Part shown: positions 44,276-57,100 of the stretch, piece after piece
How positions within the stretch are numbered: the first letter of the stretch is position 1
Layout: every line of letters starts with the position of its first letter
From: Asterella californica
Taxonomy: Eukaryota > Streptophyta > Marchantiopsida > Marchantiales > Aytoniaceae
Length of the DNA stretch: 64,000 nt
Reading direction: 5' to 3'
NCBI GenBank assembly: GCA_036924285.1
Contig: JAYKYS010000004.1
Span: 15,222,001-15,286,000, forward strand
Program-made: the position numbers and the translations under genes
Notes under the pieces: model-generated
What the model was told of the DNA's origin: nothing
The model's database searches: none
What the model saw: only the letters and a program-made list of their open reading frames with translations

Positions 44276-44325
44276 TGCTATAATTATTTTAGCGTATATC
44301 GATTTGTATTTGTATTATTTTATAG
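44276..44325 (+). repeat. 50 bp direct repeat, copy 2
   Basis: Second copy of the 43915-43964 repeat, again directly after a piece of the hairpin-arm sequence. The pair may be ends of a small non-autonomous element or a segmental duplication. Confidence 0.85.
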
Positions 44326-46729
44326 TGAGAAATGACTTAGCTTTTCTCCCAAGATTATGTATATAGATGTCTAGATCTAAATACGTGATTACTAGTCATA
44401 AATTAAATATTTAATTGTCATTGATAAGTTATTTTGATTCAAAGTCCAAAATGTATTCCTTAGGGTTCAAATTGACCTAACAATTGCTAGTGAAGAAATC
44501 TTACATTTTGTGATATATCATCGAATGCTCTTTCAGGAGGCTTGTGTGTAAATCAATAATCAATCAATTGAGATAGAGAAAATAGAGTTATGACCAATTG
44601 AAGTTAGTGAGTTCATTTCAAAGATAGAGTATTCAAACAATCATAGAAATCACTATAGACTTGACCTGACGAAGATTGCGATGCGACTGGAAAACTCTTG
44701 ATGAGTTGATAACTATACGATCATCTATTCGAGTTCAAGGTGAGGGAGATATTCCTTAGTACTTTATTTTCAAGATCTAATTTACAAAAGTATTGTTTGT
44801 GAGAAAAGAGCGTCTAGATATTCTGCAAGAGATTCTTGACAAAAAAAATCAAAATCTCGACTAGCATAACCTTGATCATGTTGTTGCAGACCCTTCGGAT
44901 GGATATCTAATCCGAATATATTTCAAGACAAGAGAATTTAAGAACTTCAGAGTGGATTCAAAGCCACTTGGGAGATGTGAGGTTACTCATGTTCATGCTT
45001 TCAGAATAATCTTTAACTTCGTATTTAATTCAGCTGTGTTCTGAATGGTGTTTATTGTTGATCTTGGAAACTTACAACATGATTTCAGAAAAGTCATTCT
45101 GGACAAATCAGATAGCATCTTACTGAATGATGTCCCAAGGAGAATCACTCGATTAGACATGATTTGGCAGCCATGTTCGTCTCAAAATTCTGCTTGAAAT
45201 AATCACTATTTGTCTTCATTCTCTCTACTATCAATGTGAGGTCAAACGTAACTTCTGAGTCATATTAGTTGGAGCATAAAACTTCACACCACTAAGGTTG
45301 TTGGATTCACCTTGACTTAGGGTTTCTAACGGTGGCTTCTAGTCAAGTATTAGAGAGAGAATGATATTTGGTAGAAATTAGCTGAAGATTTATGCTCTAA
45401 CTTTTTTGGACATTTTGGAGCTTTGGAGTCAGATACCTTTGACTTCACATTACTCCCCTATCGAAGTACGAGTGGTGATTTATCTTGATGACTTAGAGTT
45501 TTCAATGATGAGTTAAGATCGATGAACCAGAAGAAAAATTTGTTCCAACGATAAGTTCTCTACTCGCATACTTAACATGATTTGACTTTTAAGGTCCAGA
45601 AAATTCATTATGTGTAAAATAATTTAGTAGTTCATGAGAGAGAGAGCGAGAAGGAGAGATAGATTTGAATCAGAGCAGTTTTGTATCTTCTTGGATTTTT
45701 TTGCCACGTCAACCTCGAATTGCCACATCAACCTCAGATTGTCACATCAGCATCACAACCCATCAAAATTTGAAAAAAAATCTTCAGTCACTTGTAACTT
45801 GCCTAATAGGCGTCTGTTCACAACGATCCAAAACAAAAGTTGGTCTTCTTGACGAGATCTACATATCAATGCAATCAGATGTACATTATCAGCAAGTTTA
45901 GAAAATCATTCTGAATCTTCTCTTTCAACCACAGCCCAGTCCCATTTCGTCCATGTTATTTCACATTTGTCATATGGACTACGTAATCTCATTAAGATTG
46001 TAATGACTATATTATGTAGCCAACATCATGTAGAATGTTCCGATGTAATGTTCTGTAACGAGAAACCAGAATTCAAATACTATAAACGAAGAGGCTCAAT
46101 TGCGTGTCACAAAGTTTAAGGTTTGTAAAACGTTACAAGTAAATTACATGGACGATTTCAGGATCAAAGCCATACCAAAAGTTGGTTCCATGCGTTGAGG
46201 TCATTACGAGACTATAGTAGTAACTGAAGTGGGTCTCGATAAAATTCATCCAGTGAAGGAGTTCCGAAAGATGGATCTTGAAAATACCGTGCTTGTTGAC
46301 AAACATGTTACCGCGCTAACTTGGTAACAGTCGATAATGGGAAAACCGTCGGTACAGCAAAACCGGGGCAAATAGTTTCATCTCTGTGATCGAAGGCTGA
46401 TCTGTTGTCGGTACCGGAAATAACGGTTTCTTCCAGGAGACTCTAACAAGAGTTTCTGTGTCACAATAATTTATGTAGAAGTCGCAAAAGGAATGATAGA
46501 CAAGAATTAAAGGCTTTCGCTTGCACCTTTAATCTGTTGCCTACTGCACTGACCTGACTGTCAGCTGATGTTCTAGCGTTTCCTGTCTACCTAGGGTTCT
46601 TGTTGATTCTTCAAACGACCGAGGAAGAGGAAACTGGTTCATCAAATTGAACTTCTAAGGAAATCTAATCCCTCCGTAGATATCTATGATGTTGTTGATT
46701 ACGGTGGAAGTCTCGAACGATTTGACTGT
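44326..46729. other. AT-rich intergenic DNA, no gene seen
   Basis: Short random frames only; none shows a domain, codon bias or splice pattern. It includes the 3' flank of the receptor kinase gene. Confidence 0.6.
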
Positions 46730-49700
46730 TCAGAAGTTACGAGAATCGAGGACAATTAAGGGAGAAGAATCACTGCGAACTTCCATGGTGTTAAGGTCGT
46801 GATCATGAGTCGAGCTGCTATAAGTAAAGTCCGTTTGGCTATTCACTGGGTGATGCTCTGGAGTTGGTAACGTAGTCATTCGTTCTAAGTTCAATGCTTC
46901 TGTCAGTCCAGTCACTACAGCCTCCATGCTGATTCTTTTTATGCTTGTGGGTTCCACGCTTCGAATGGCTAGTTCTGCAACTTTCAACATTACGTCTCTA
47001 TTATAAGATTCCCCTAATGCCGGATCAACCATGGCGGTGATATCTCCTTTGTCGAGGTTTTGATGTGCCTGCGACAACGAAAGAACAAGGCCTTTTTCTT
47101 ATGACAAGTACTTCGTGAGGATAATTAGAAAATTTGATCTTCGGCTGCTGACTTAAATTATCCAGAAGCTCCCTAGCAGTTTCTCCTTGGATGTGCTAGG
47201 TGCTGATGCAGACCCGCTTTGTTTTGAGAAACGTAAGCACTAGCCGATGACGAAAGGGATAGAGCAGACTCGATCGCTTTGTCCGTTTACATTGGAGTAG
47301 TTGCGTGTCTTCAGCCACAGGTTTAAGATGGTCAGAACCTACTCACCCAGTCAATTAGATGCCAATGAACTCTGTCGATAGGACCACGGCTGTTGACAGG
47401 AGGTCGGCCGGTGATGAGCTCGAACAGTACTACTCCGAAGCTGTAAACATCGCTCTTCACAGTCAACCTTCGAGTAGCTGAATACCTGATATATTATATT
47501 AGAGTTAAGGCGATATTCAGTCAGATCCGAGTAGCATGATCTCCTTTGACCTCGGACATCCAAGAGCCCACAGAATAGTACAAAGAACGTATAGGGAAAT
47601 TATAATATGGTTGGGAGCACAACTGCGTAAGCAGCAAGAAATGAAGCGCTTCCCGCAAGCTTGACAACAAAGGTCATCGTCATGAAAAGAAGGGGAAGAC
47701 ATAAGCGGTATGTAAGAGATAGATAATGTACTCTGGATCCAAGTAGCCTGTACTGCCAATGACTCTGGTTGTTGCTTCATATCCGGTCGCATCTCCTTCA
47801 GAACTTCTTGAGATTCCAAAGTCAGAGACTTTCGCCCGTAGGTTGTCATCAAGTAGAATGTTGCTGCTCTTGACATCCCGGTGTATTATCACAGGTGAGC
47901 AATCCTTGTGCAAATAACATAATCCTGAACACGAACAATCCGGCTCAAATTAGACGTCTCTGAAATCTTTCAACCTATATCGAGTCCTTAAAGTGAGCTG
48001 AATGGTACGGTTTTAGCCAGTTGGGCTAGCTAAGGCTGGTATTGTGCGTGAAGGAGTTCCGTGGTTTTGCAACTCTAGGTGAAGTGATGTGTCAGACTTT
48101 CTTTATGTCATACTGTCCCACCCACTGTAATTTCCACCTATCTCCACTGTGGCCTACGAGGATACTTGACCACTTCCGCAAATTTGACCTCATCTACCGT
48201 TTCTGAACGAACAGGAACTTGCCCGCTCTCTAGAGTACTTCATGGTGAACATAATCTGCCAAAATCTCTTCGATTCCCACATGAATATGCCAGAATAACA
48301 AGATATTTAGCAGAATCAAAGTGGATACATTTGCTATAAGAATGTAGACATAACCCTAATGTAAAAGGAATGTGCAATTCTCTCAGATATTTCAATATGC
48401 ATGATAGGGGCAGCCGAAGCTGGTGATCATAGCTGTGACCAATTATGCACCTGAATCTCTGATTAGCCTGAATGGTCAGTCTTGGACTTCGAGCGTTAGC
48501 AACACAACATTTGATTCTGATGATTTTCAAGTCAGGATACAAAACCTGATCAAGGCCATACCTCTTGCTGCATCTACGGCAATCTCCAGTCTTTGTTGCC
48601 AATTCAGTAGAGATGCTTGACCTGCGTAGATGTCATTGACAAGCTCAGTTCGATTCCCGAAAACAGTAAACGTCTGATTATGCTTGGCTTGCCAGCTACC
48701 TGCAAGCCCCACGCCAGCCCCAAGAATCGACAAGAAAAGACTAACGAAGAAGACGAAGTACGTTTGTAGCCTAGCTTACCACAAAGATGGTCTCGCAGTG
48801 TTTTCCCTGGCATGAAAGGATATATCAAAATCTGCTCCAAGTTGACTTGGCAGTAACCAACAAGCGGGACGAGATTTTTGTGATGTACCCGCGAAAGAAG
48901 ATTTACCTGCAACCATAGTTAATTGTTAAAATTAGCAAGCATCGTACATCTTCCATGGAGATACAAGAGTTCACCTCATCCTTCCCAAAACATTGGTCAC
49001 AACTTTTCCTTTTGGAGACGATGCTATGGCGAAGGAAGGAAAACTGTGTCCAGTGAAACCAACTAAGGGTCAATCTCGATAATAATTATATCCCTGGGAT
49101 GACCTGTCTCGTGGTGGGATGGCTACGTCACTAAAATTTAGTAACAGGGACGTCTGCAATGATTACAAACCTCGTTATAAAATTCTTCTGCCCCTTGATG
49201 AGAAGACTCTGATCTCACTTTGATTGCAACTTCTGATCCATCGTCAAGCTGGCCATGATAGACACGTCCAAATTCCCCTTCACCAATCAGTCGATCAGAA
49301 TCGCAGTTATTCGTAGCCGATTTCACTTCGGCCAGCGTAAAACAACGCACTTGGTCTTGATGGCACTTGAATATGGATCCTGGCAAAAATATCGTCCATG
49401 TCAGGCAAAGTATACACTGTAGATATCGGACTCGCTACGACTGAAGCTAGAAATTCTGCACACGGAACAGTTGGTGTTTGTGAGTACCTGAATTAGTAGG
49501 TGTGTCTTTCTCCTTCCTTCTCAGGTAACAAGTTCTGAATACACACACCAAGCATAAACCCAATCCCAATAACAGAGCACCTCCTAGAAGAAAGATCAGG
49601 GTGTATAACGTCGATACATTTATCACGTCTTTGTCCCTGGGAGGAGAACTATCGTTGCAATTATCAGCATCCTGAGTCAGACCCTGCAGCAGGGGATTGC

Positions 49701-52700
49701 AGCCGGCCCTGCACGATGGTTCATCACAGGGGTTCAAATCTTTGTTACTCGAGTTCTCTACATAGAATCTATAAGTTCTCGCCAGATATTTCCTTGAAAT
49801 CTGACCGCTTAGATATTGCATTGCGAAGCTGGGTCCCACACGACCTCCTCTTCTTTCAAGTGGGCGGCATAATCCAGGCTCATGTAGACTACTGAAACTG
49901 CAACCCATTTGTGTATCTATTTCTTCTAGCAAACAGATATTCTAATCGCATCACATAATACCGGTTATTATGCGCGAGCGAAAAGTTTTAGAGCTGGACC
50001 AGGAACGCGAGATCACTCACAGAAATTTCAGACCAGCTCTCTTCAGGCGATGCGGGACCGACCCACTTAGATTGTTGTTTTGTAAATACCTGCTTAGCCA
50101 AGCAAGACAAGTAATAACCACAGTTACCATGCCTCTCCAAGTTAAGAACCCCTTTATGTATATACACAGCACTTTAATAGAACAACGGTGTTGACTTCGG
50201 TGACATCGACCTCACCTAATAACACCTTGAAAGCTGGATGTCGAAGTGAAATCTAATCTGAGACGAGTGACGGTAGGGCAATCACTTACAGTTCACTCAG
50301 ATTTGGAAGCTCAGTGAGAAAGGCAGGAATAGAACCACTCAGGCGATTTCCCTCCAAGTGCCTATTAGTCAGTCAGTCAATCAATCAGTTATCCACCCCA
50401 AAGAAAGAAAGTCCAGCGTCAATGTTTCAGCAAAACAGAGAATATTTTCAACGATCTTGGATACTTACAGCACTTGCAGTTCTTTTGAGAGGCTTAGATC
50501 TGGTATCACACCGGTTAAGTTGTTATTGTCAAGATACCTGAGGAAACAATTCCAGAGTCAATGTTCAACCTGACATAAACGCTCCGCTAGACAATTATAC
50601 CTCCACAAAACTTCATATTCTACACTGTCCGTCGGGGGCAAGTTATAAACCAACTAACATCATACGTTTTAAACACCAAACATGTACGTACAGACGAATC
50701 TCCCGTTGCAACAGGAGATTCGCCGGATCATCGCCAGAACCTGCGCCGTATCGGTTTTGTCATCCACTAACCAACCACACCAGCAGATTTCCTGTTCAGA
50801 AAATTAACCATAGACTAACAGGTGCTCTATAAATGACCCCACGTACTAAGCTCTTGTTAAGAAGTTTGCAACCCCGAAATTCAAAATCGTTTTCTCGCGC
50901 GTTTTGCCTAAGATCGTCCTTGGCAAACTTCTGCATTCTGCGCAATTAGCATGATTCTAAGTTCGGAAACTCTGTAAGCACTTAGAAGTCCTCAGTTTTC
51001 AGTTTGACGCGGACGCTTTATAGAAAATAGTTGGTTTAATTAGTGATCAATTGCGGAGATGCTTTAATGAAACTTTCCAATTTCAAGTTTAGGCGATACT
51101 TACAAATGAGTGAGAGCAGTGAGATCCTTGAACGTCGGCGGTAAAGTCAAATCGCTGTTGTTAAATTCATTGAATACACGCGACAGATTTCTGAAAAGGA
51201 AAGATCCGAGTCAGAGGCAGAACGCTGTGACTATAAAGCGTTAGAAAGTATGAGTGACTCTAGAGAGAGAGGGAACCTTACAGGAGATCGATTCTCTCTA
51301 GCAGGTGCAGTAAGTGAAAGGTACGTGGCCTAGGTAACATACACATGGGTCACTCTCGGTGGAACTTTCGTAGTGTCGCACTCGAGCCAATCCCATGGGA
51401 CTGGTTGACAAGGATCACCGGTCCAAGCTGGATACTTATCGGTGATCAGATAGAGTCTCTGTAGGTCTACAACGGCAGTGACTGCAGATCATACTGAGTT
51501 GAAGTGAGAGCAAAGACGTTGGTACAGTATGGAATAGGATCACGAAATTAAATATCAACTACCGACAAACATGAAACTGAACTGTTCAAAACTGTTACAG
51601 AAGTTCAACTCCACGACAATTTCTTCTGCAGATAATGTGAGTCCCATACCATCGGACTTGTTCGTGAACGATGCTCGTGGATAAACTGCATAAAACTCCG
51701 CAGCATTCAGAATAGCTCCGTCTTTGGAAGTAGTGTTGATTTTCCATAAACTATTGATAAACTCCGCCTTGTTATTCCTCGTGTGACTTTTCCAGAACAA
51801 CTTGTTATCACCAAGTTCATCTCCGAACAAAGTTTCGTCGTCCAGGTAGATGGAGAGACGTCTAAGTCCGACAATGCCTTCTTGGAAATCCCACATGTGA
51901 AACATGGAAAGAAAGATTGTTGTGTCTAGATCCGTTGACGACTCGCTGGGGCTCGGACTCATTCTGAACGTTATCTCTGGATTGGACCATGCCGTTGACA
52001 TGACACGTATTGGTGGATACTCATCGTAAGCATTTACGGGAGTCACATTGGTGCTGATGTTACTGAAAGGGTACTTGGATTCGAAACCAAAAGGTGGTTT
52101 AGACATATCATGTCGTCTCCAGTAACGATCGAAGGGATCATCTGGATATCTGCAATGCTGAACACGCGTAAAAATCGGCTTTTTAATCCAACTACTTCTG
52201 GATTTCATCTGTCCATGTGCATGACCTGGACACTGACTATATTTTTAAAGAAAGAGCTGATTGCTGCTGCAAAGCGCTAACTTGAAGATCCACACTCAAA
52301 GCTGTAGTTGGGCCTCCAGGATTCTGGAAGATTTGCAACTGACTTCATTATCAGATCACGATGATGTCCTGTCAACTAGCATGCAGGACTGAGAGCGCAA
52401 GGATTGAACCAGAAATCCTCTCGAAAATAATCTGAATAATCTGAAAGATATGTTTTCTACTTTTCTTGTCAAGTCTTGAAGCAGGATCGATGACTACCTT
52501 ATTGGAGGCTTCTCGTAGCCCGTGCAGTCAATTCTATGCAGAAGGACAAGAAAGTTGTCCCCAGCCATGTCAGCGTACAACGTTTTGAGAGGTCGCAGCT
52601 CAAGCGACGATATGAATGGTTCTCCTTCTCCGATATCGATCAAGCAAACGGAGAGTGTGCTGCCAACAGCGGTCACAATACTTTCTTCGAAGGCCAGTCC

Positions 52701-53221
52701 CTGCGCCGTGCTGTTAATTATGATGATAGTGCGCCAAAGATTGGCATCCACGGAAACGTTGAAACGATAGATAGCGCTCTCAGGGATCACTTTAAAATTA
52801 CCAAAGTAGAACGAAGCTCGAATGAGATATCTGTCTTGTTCCTTGACGTGCAAAACGTAGCAGTTCTTCTTTCTATCTGGAAAGTGTCGGATAGTCTGCA
52901 CGGCCCCCCAGTTGAAGTTCTCGTAGTTATTTTTCGGGTCAACATTTTTGCTTTTCCCCGTCGCGATGTAGTCCTGATCCGTAACCCAAGTTATGTTGGT
53001 CCAGGCAGTATCTGTGTACGCTTCGGTGCCACCGCAATCAATGCTTACGAATCCTACACATGAATGAAGACAGTTACCTTCACATCACAATGAGGAGGAT
53101 CATAATAGAGCAAACCACATATCTATTCAACGTTGAGCTTACCATCGGGTTGAGCCCTAAGCTTGGCCGGTACAACGATTACCCACCAGATCAGCGTCAA
53201 GCTCAGCAAGCTTCCTCTCAT
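46730..53221 (-). CDS. Malectin-like LRR receptor kinase (LRR-I class), 16 exons, 1005 aa
   Basis: Exons (minus): 53221-53143, 53053-52498, 52149-51563, 51481-51345, 51295-51282, 51190-51104, 50537-50469, 50361-50290, 50089-50021, 49768-49488, 49379-49171, 48906-48780, 48621-48562, 47924-47732, 47485-47347, 47068-46730. All introns are GT-AG and phases close to 1006 codons. Signal peptide [19 protein letters not shown]; malectin-like ectodomain about 27-470 ([31 protein letters not shown]); [17 protein letters not shown]; about three LRRs in one-repeat exons; membrane helix about 608-634; kinase with GEGEFGRV (683-690), Lys704, HRD 797-799, DFG 817-819. All catalytic residues are kept, so an active Ser/Thr kinase at the plasma membrane is expected. 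The activation segment reads DPEYSATRR, one Tyr short of the usual DPEYYST. The ligand is unknown; relatives act in cell-wall and immune signalling. Confidence 0.9.
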
Positions 53222-54150
53222 TACGCTGGACGTCCAAGAGATTGAAAAACTAAACAGATAGGTCCGTCAGCACCATCACATGAATTGTGCTCGTTTCTCA
53301 ACCTCAAGTGTCTCGGTCACACTGAAATCGAAAGCTGAACGATAACGGCGCGTGCGCATCCCGCGCTTTGTCTGTCGCTTGTGCTGTATTTCGAACTACA
53401 TTGTACGTTTGTCTGAAGTGGTACATTAGATCCAACCACACTTCCTTGAGATGAACTGATATCTTCCGCATATGTAAAACTTATTCCTTTCGACTCCACT
53501 CCGCATTGTGGTCCGTACGGATTTCTCCAGAAGCGATTGACCACAATAATGCTCTCTCGTTCCACTCATCTTTGCCTGGTCAAGACCAGGCGCCCCTTTG
53601 TAGTTTCATCGGTTGCTAGTAGTAATCCGACGATCTCAGTTGGTAAATACATCGTCCAAAATAGCTTGAACGAATCTTGAAAGTTTCATGCTCCTTGTCG
53701 TGCGGTATCAAGTCCACCAGATATAATAGCAAGGAAGAAGTGAAAAGGGTATCAAGTCTAAACAAGGAACGTGCAGATTCGTTTGACCAGGAGCGGCGCC
53801 TGTAGCGATCGCTGTGCAGCCGCTTGCCGCTTCACGGGTAAATGTACGATTGCCGGTATCCACGTTACACGAAACCACAAAGCACATATTACAATTTACT
53901 TACATTGGTAATCAGTAGTAAGTAAATTTTCTATAGACAGAGTTTTCAGGTTTTGAAAAGAAACAGAAGAATTTTAAATTATTAAATATGTTCCGGTCGA
54001 CATGTTTGTTTGGACGCTACTGAAACGTCCATGCAAGGAGTACCTTCCTCTTATATATATAGTGGATAAGGAGGATATTCACCTCAATATACTGAGCCGT
54101 GAGAGAATAGAGCGAACAGAGCGAAGGCACATAGCGAGAGCAGGTGCGTC
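53222..54150. other. Upstream region of the receptor kinase
   Basis: 5' flank of the kinase gene. A minus-strand frame at 53565-53317 is open by chance and shows no domain. A 5'-UTR intron is possible given the distance to the TATA-like site at 54051. Confidence 0.4.
54051..54061 (-). promoter_or_regulatory. TATA-like box, candidate kinase promoter
   Basis: CTATATATATAA on the minus strand, 830 bp upstream of the ATG. It is nearly palindromic, so it could serve either strand. The GC-poor AGAG/CGAA-rich stretch beside it fits a leader. Confidence 0.3.
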
Positions 54151-57100
54151 ACGTTGAAGAGAAGAAAAAAAGAGTGGCATAGAAAGAAACACCGTTCGTT
54201 CATTCTTTCGGCTTCTCTCTCTACCGCTCCTTTGGGCCACAACCAATTCACAGCCGTGCGTCTAATATTTTATCTGGAAATATTTTCCCATTGTCCGTTC
54301 ACGTCCGTGTCTTACTTTCTTGTCGCGCGCCTTCTCTGCTTTGTTTACTATTAAAACCAGCTCACCAATCCAATTTTTTTTTTCCCGTGATCATCGTCTG
54401 TCCTCTTCTGGCTTCTTCTTGCCTTTTCGCGTTGGGATGCATATTATTCATCTAATGTACACTTAGAAAGCCATTCGACTTATTACATGTATATTAATTT
54501 ATGTTTTAATCTTACCGATGGAAAAATTAGAGCATAAATTAAACTCTACATTAAATGATGCCTTTTGAGTAGGAGAGTCTCGAATTTATACCCCCAGCAG
54601 CACGTCCGTTTGTGGGTTATGTCAAGGTGTGCAGGTAACTCAGAGACAAGTTAACACACATTAGTTGGAGAGAAAGTTTAGTCTTGAAAATAACTTAGTA
54701 TAATATTTGTGTATAGCATTTATACATTTTATGACAAGAAAGAACGAAATTGCATGTACAAGGCCATGGAGGAGGATATTTAACCAATGAGGCATATATT
54801 CACCTCTTCCATCTTCTGAAGGAAAAGTACAGCATCCTCAGTTTATTATTTAATCTTTTCGATCAGAAGGGTTATGTAATAAATTATATTTAGCATTATT
54901 TAATAATCTATAATCTACATCTAATAATTTAGGCTCCTGAACTTATACTTCTGGAAGCGCAAGGGTGTGTTCATGGTGTATAGGTTATGTTCTCGTCTCT
55001 GTGATATTATTAGTTAAAATATCTTTTAATAGTATAAATGATATATATAAAGTCTATATATTAAATAATAACAAAAACATACATGGTCTTGTCTCGTACA
55101 CATTAGGTCCACACTGTAGGATCTATATCTATAAGTGTTCCGTTAATGGTTTAATTTTTTATTGAGAGATACAGTTTATTTCTGTTTATCTCTACATATG
55201 TAGTACTTAATATATCATTCAACGACATCTTTTGAGTTTCTCTCTTTGTCATCGTTTGTATTTTTCTCCTCTTATCATCGGCTAGGTAGCTTGGGATGCA
55301 TATTTTTGCACGGTTTATTGTTTATAAATCATCGATCTCTTCCCATACGCTACTGTCTAGGTTCAGAAAACTGATAAACTACAGATTTTACTCTGTTTAA
55401 GAAAACTAATAAGTTACAATTTTGGCTCAGTTTAAGTCATAAAATTAATATGCACTGTTTACGCTAATTCAGATCAGAAAACTGATAAACTTTTTTTTAG
55501 GCTTGGATCAAGTTCGGAAATTGATAAATCATTGTTTAAACTGGATTCAAGATCGAGAAACTGTTATTCTGTTGTTTAATTTCGGCAAAACATGAATTTA
55601 CAATTGACTGGAAATATTCATAGAAAACCATACATGGTTCATGTCATATTAACCTCTAAAAAATCGTAGTTTATCAACATAAACCATTCTTTCCCGAGTT
55701 TACTACAGAAAACCTTTATCGTTTTTAAAGCATTTCTTTCCTTTGGTAACATCTGGCTCTTAGAAGTATATAAGCACTCAGACGATGTGTCTAGACTTTA
55801 AAATTAAAATATTAAGGTAATTGTTACAAGTTCGGAGTGAATAAATAACAAAATAAAAATAAATCTATATATAAAATAATCTCCCTACTATAAAATATCA
55901 TCTATTGTTGTACCCGCGTCTCATCCCCAACGTTGTGGATATTATCCGCAAATGGACTAGTGAGTTCCGACTGAAATTCACCATTCTCAATGATATAGGA
56001 AAAGATATCAAAAAACATCTAGAAGTTATTACTCATAAACGTAAAACACTTTCTGACTGCAATGAGCAATCGGGTTTACATACGTCAAACCTGATTGTTT
56101 TAGAAAACCATCCGTCAGGCTGCTCATACTTTCTTTTTTTCTTTTAATAATATCCAAATTGAATCAATAACTTAAAATGCTCGTGTTCCATGTCGCAAGA
56201 GTCCCTACTTTTCGGGTCGGGTCTAAAGTACTCTCCTCTATCGCTTGGGACCTTCTAAAACATGAAACATTTTCAACAAGACCTCCTCGTTCAAAAGAAG
56301 AAACAAAAGCAAAACCAACTCCTCTTACACGTAAAGGTTAGTTAGGAATTCGAATGGACTTTTGTTACTACTTTTTGTTACCTTCTACTTGACGAAACGG
56401 TTTCTAACCGGGGTTGTCGATCGAATGCTGGTCTACAGTCAGGGCTGCGTAAATCCTCGTGCATCTTCAATCCCAACATCATCGAGCTCCACAGCGCGGG
56501 AACCACTGTTCATGCAGACTCACACGGCTCACACGCCTCGCGGGAAGACGTGATTTCCGGGAGGCGACTTATTTCCAGAGCATTCTGCTACAGGTAAAGT
56601 CCTAGAGTGTCTTTAAGTCCTCGTTTATTTCAAATTTTCGGTGTACTTGCGGAGTATACGTCGATTCTGAAAAACGGAAAAGAGCAGGAGATTTTTTGTC
56701 GTGTAACGTATTATGTGTCCAATTAATCAACGATTAAACGGACAGGGCAGAATTCGAACGGAACGATGTGAAAATAAAAAACAAATCAGATTAGATCCCA
56801 ATAAATCCTTAACGCATGGCCACGCAATTACATTGCAAGCGTAGCTCCGTTTGATTTATGTAGATTAACACGCTTCATTTCACTTTCAGTTTATCTTTTC
56901 GGTACAGTATGAAGATTCCACTTTGTAAAACATTTCCGAAAGGAGGCATCTTACAGAGTGTAAAATGCTTCCCACTAGACCGCATCTAAATTTAAACGTC
57001 AGACACACTGGATTTCAAAACGCACATTACGCTGGTCATACGTTCCCGGTCTTCTGGTTTCGCATCCGCGACACTATCACTAGGAGGGTCACTCATAACT

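Noticed and set aside
50690..50740. GAATCTCC...GGAGATTC hairpin as a regulatory element
   Set aside because: An 8 bp arm within a receptor-kinase intron; likely by chance.
53317..53565. Open minus-strand frame just upstream of the receptor kinase
   Set aside because: No domain, no splice link to the kinase model, and a good signal-peptide ATG already exists at 53221.
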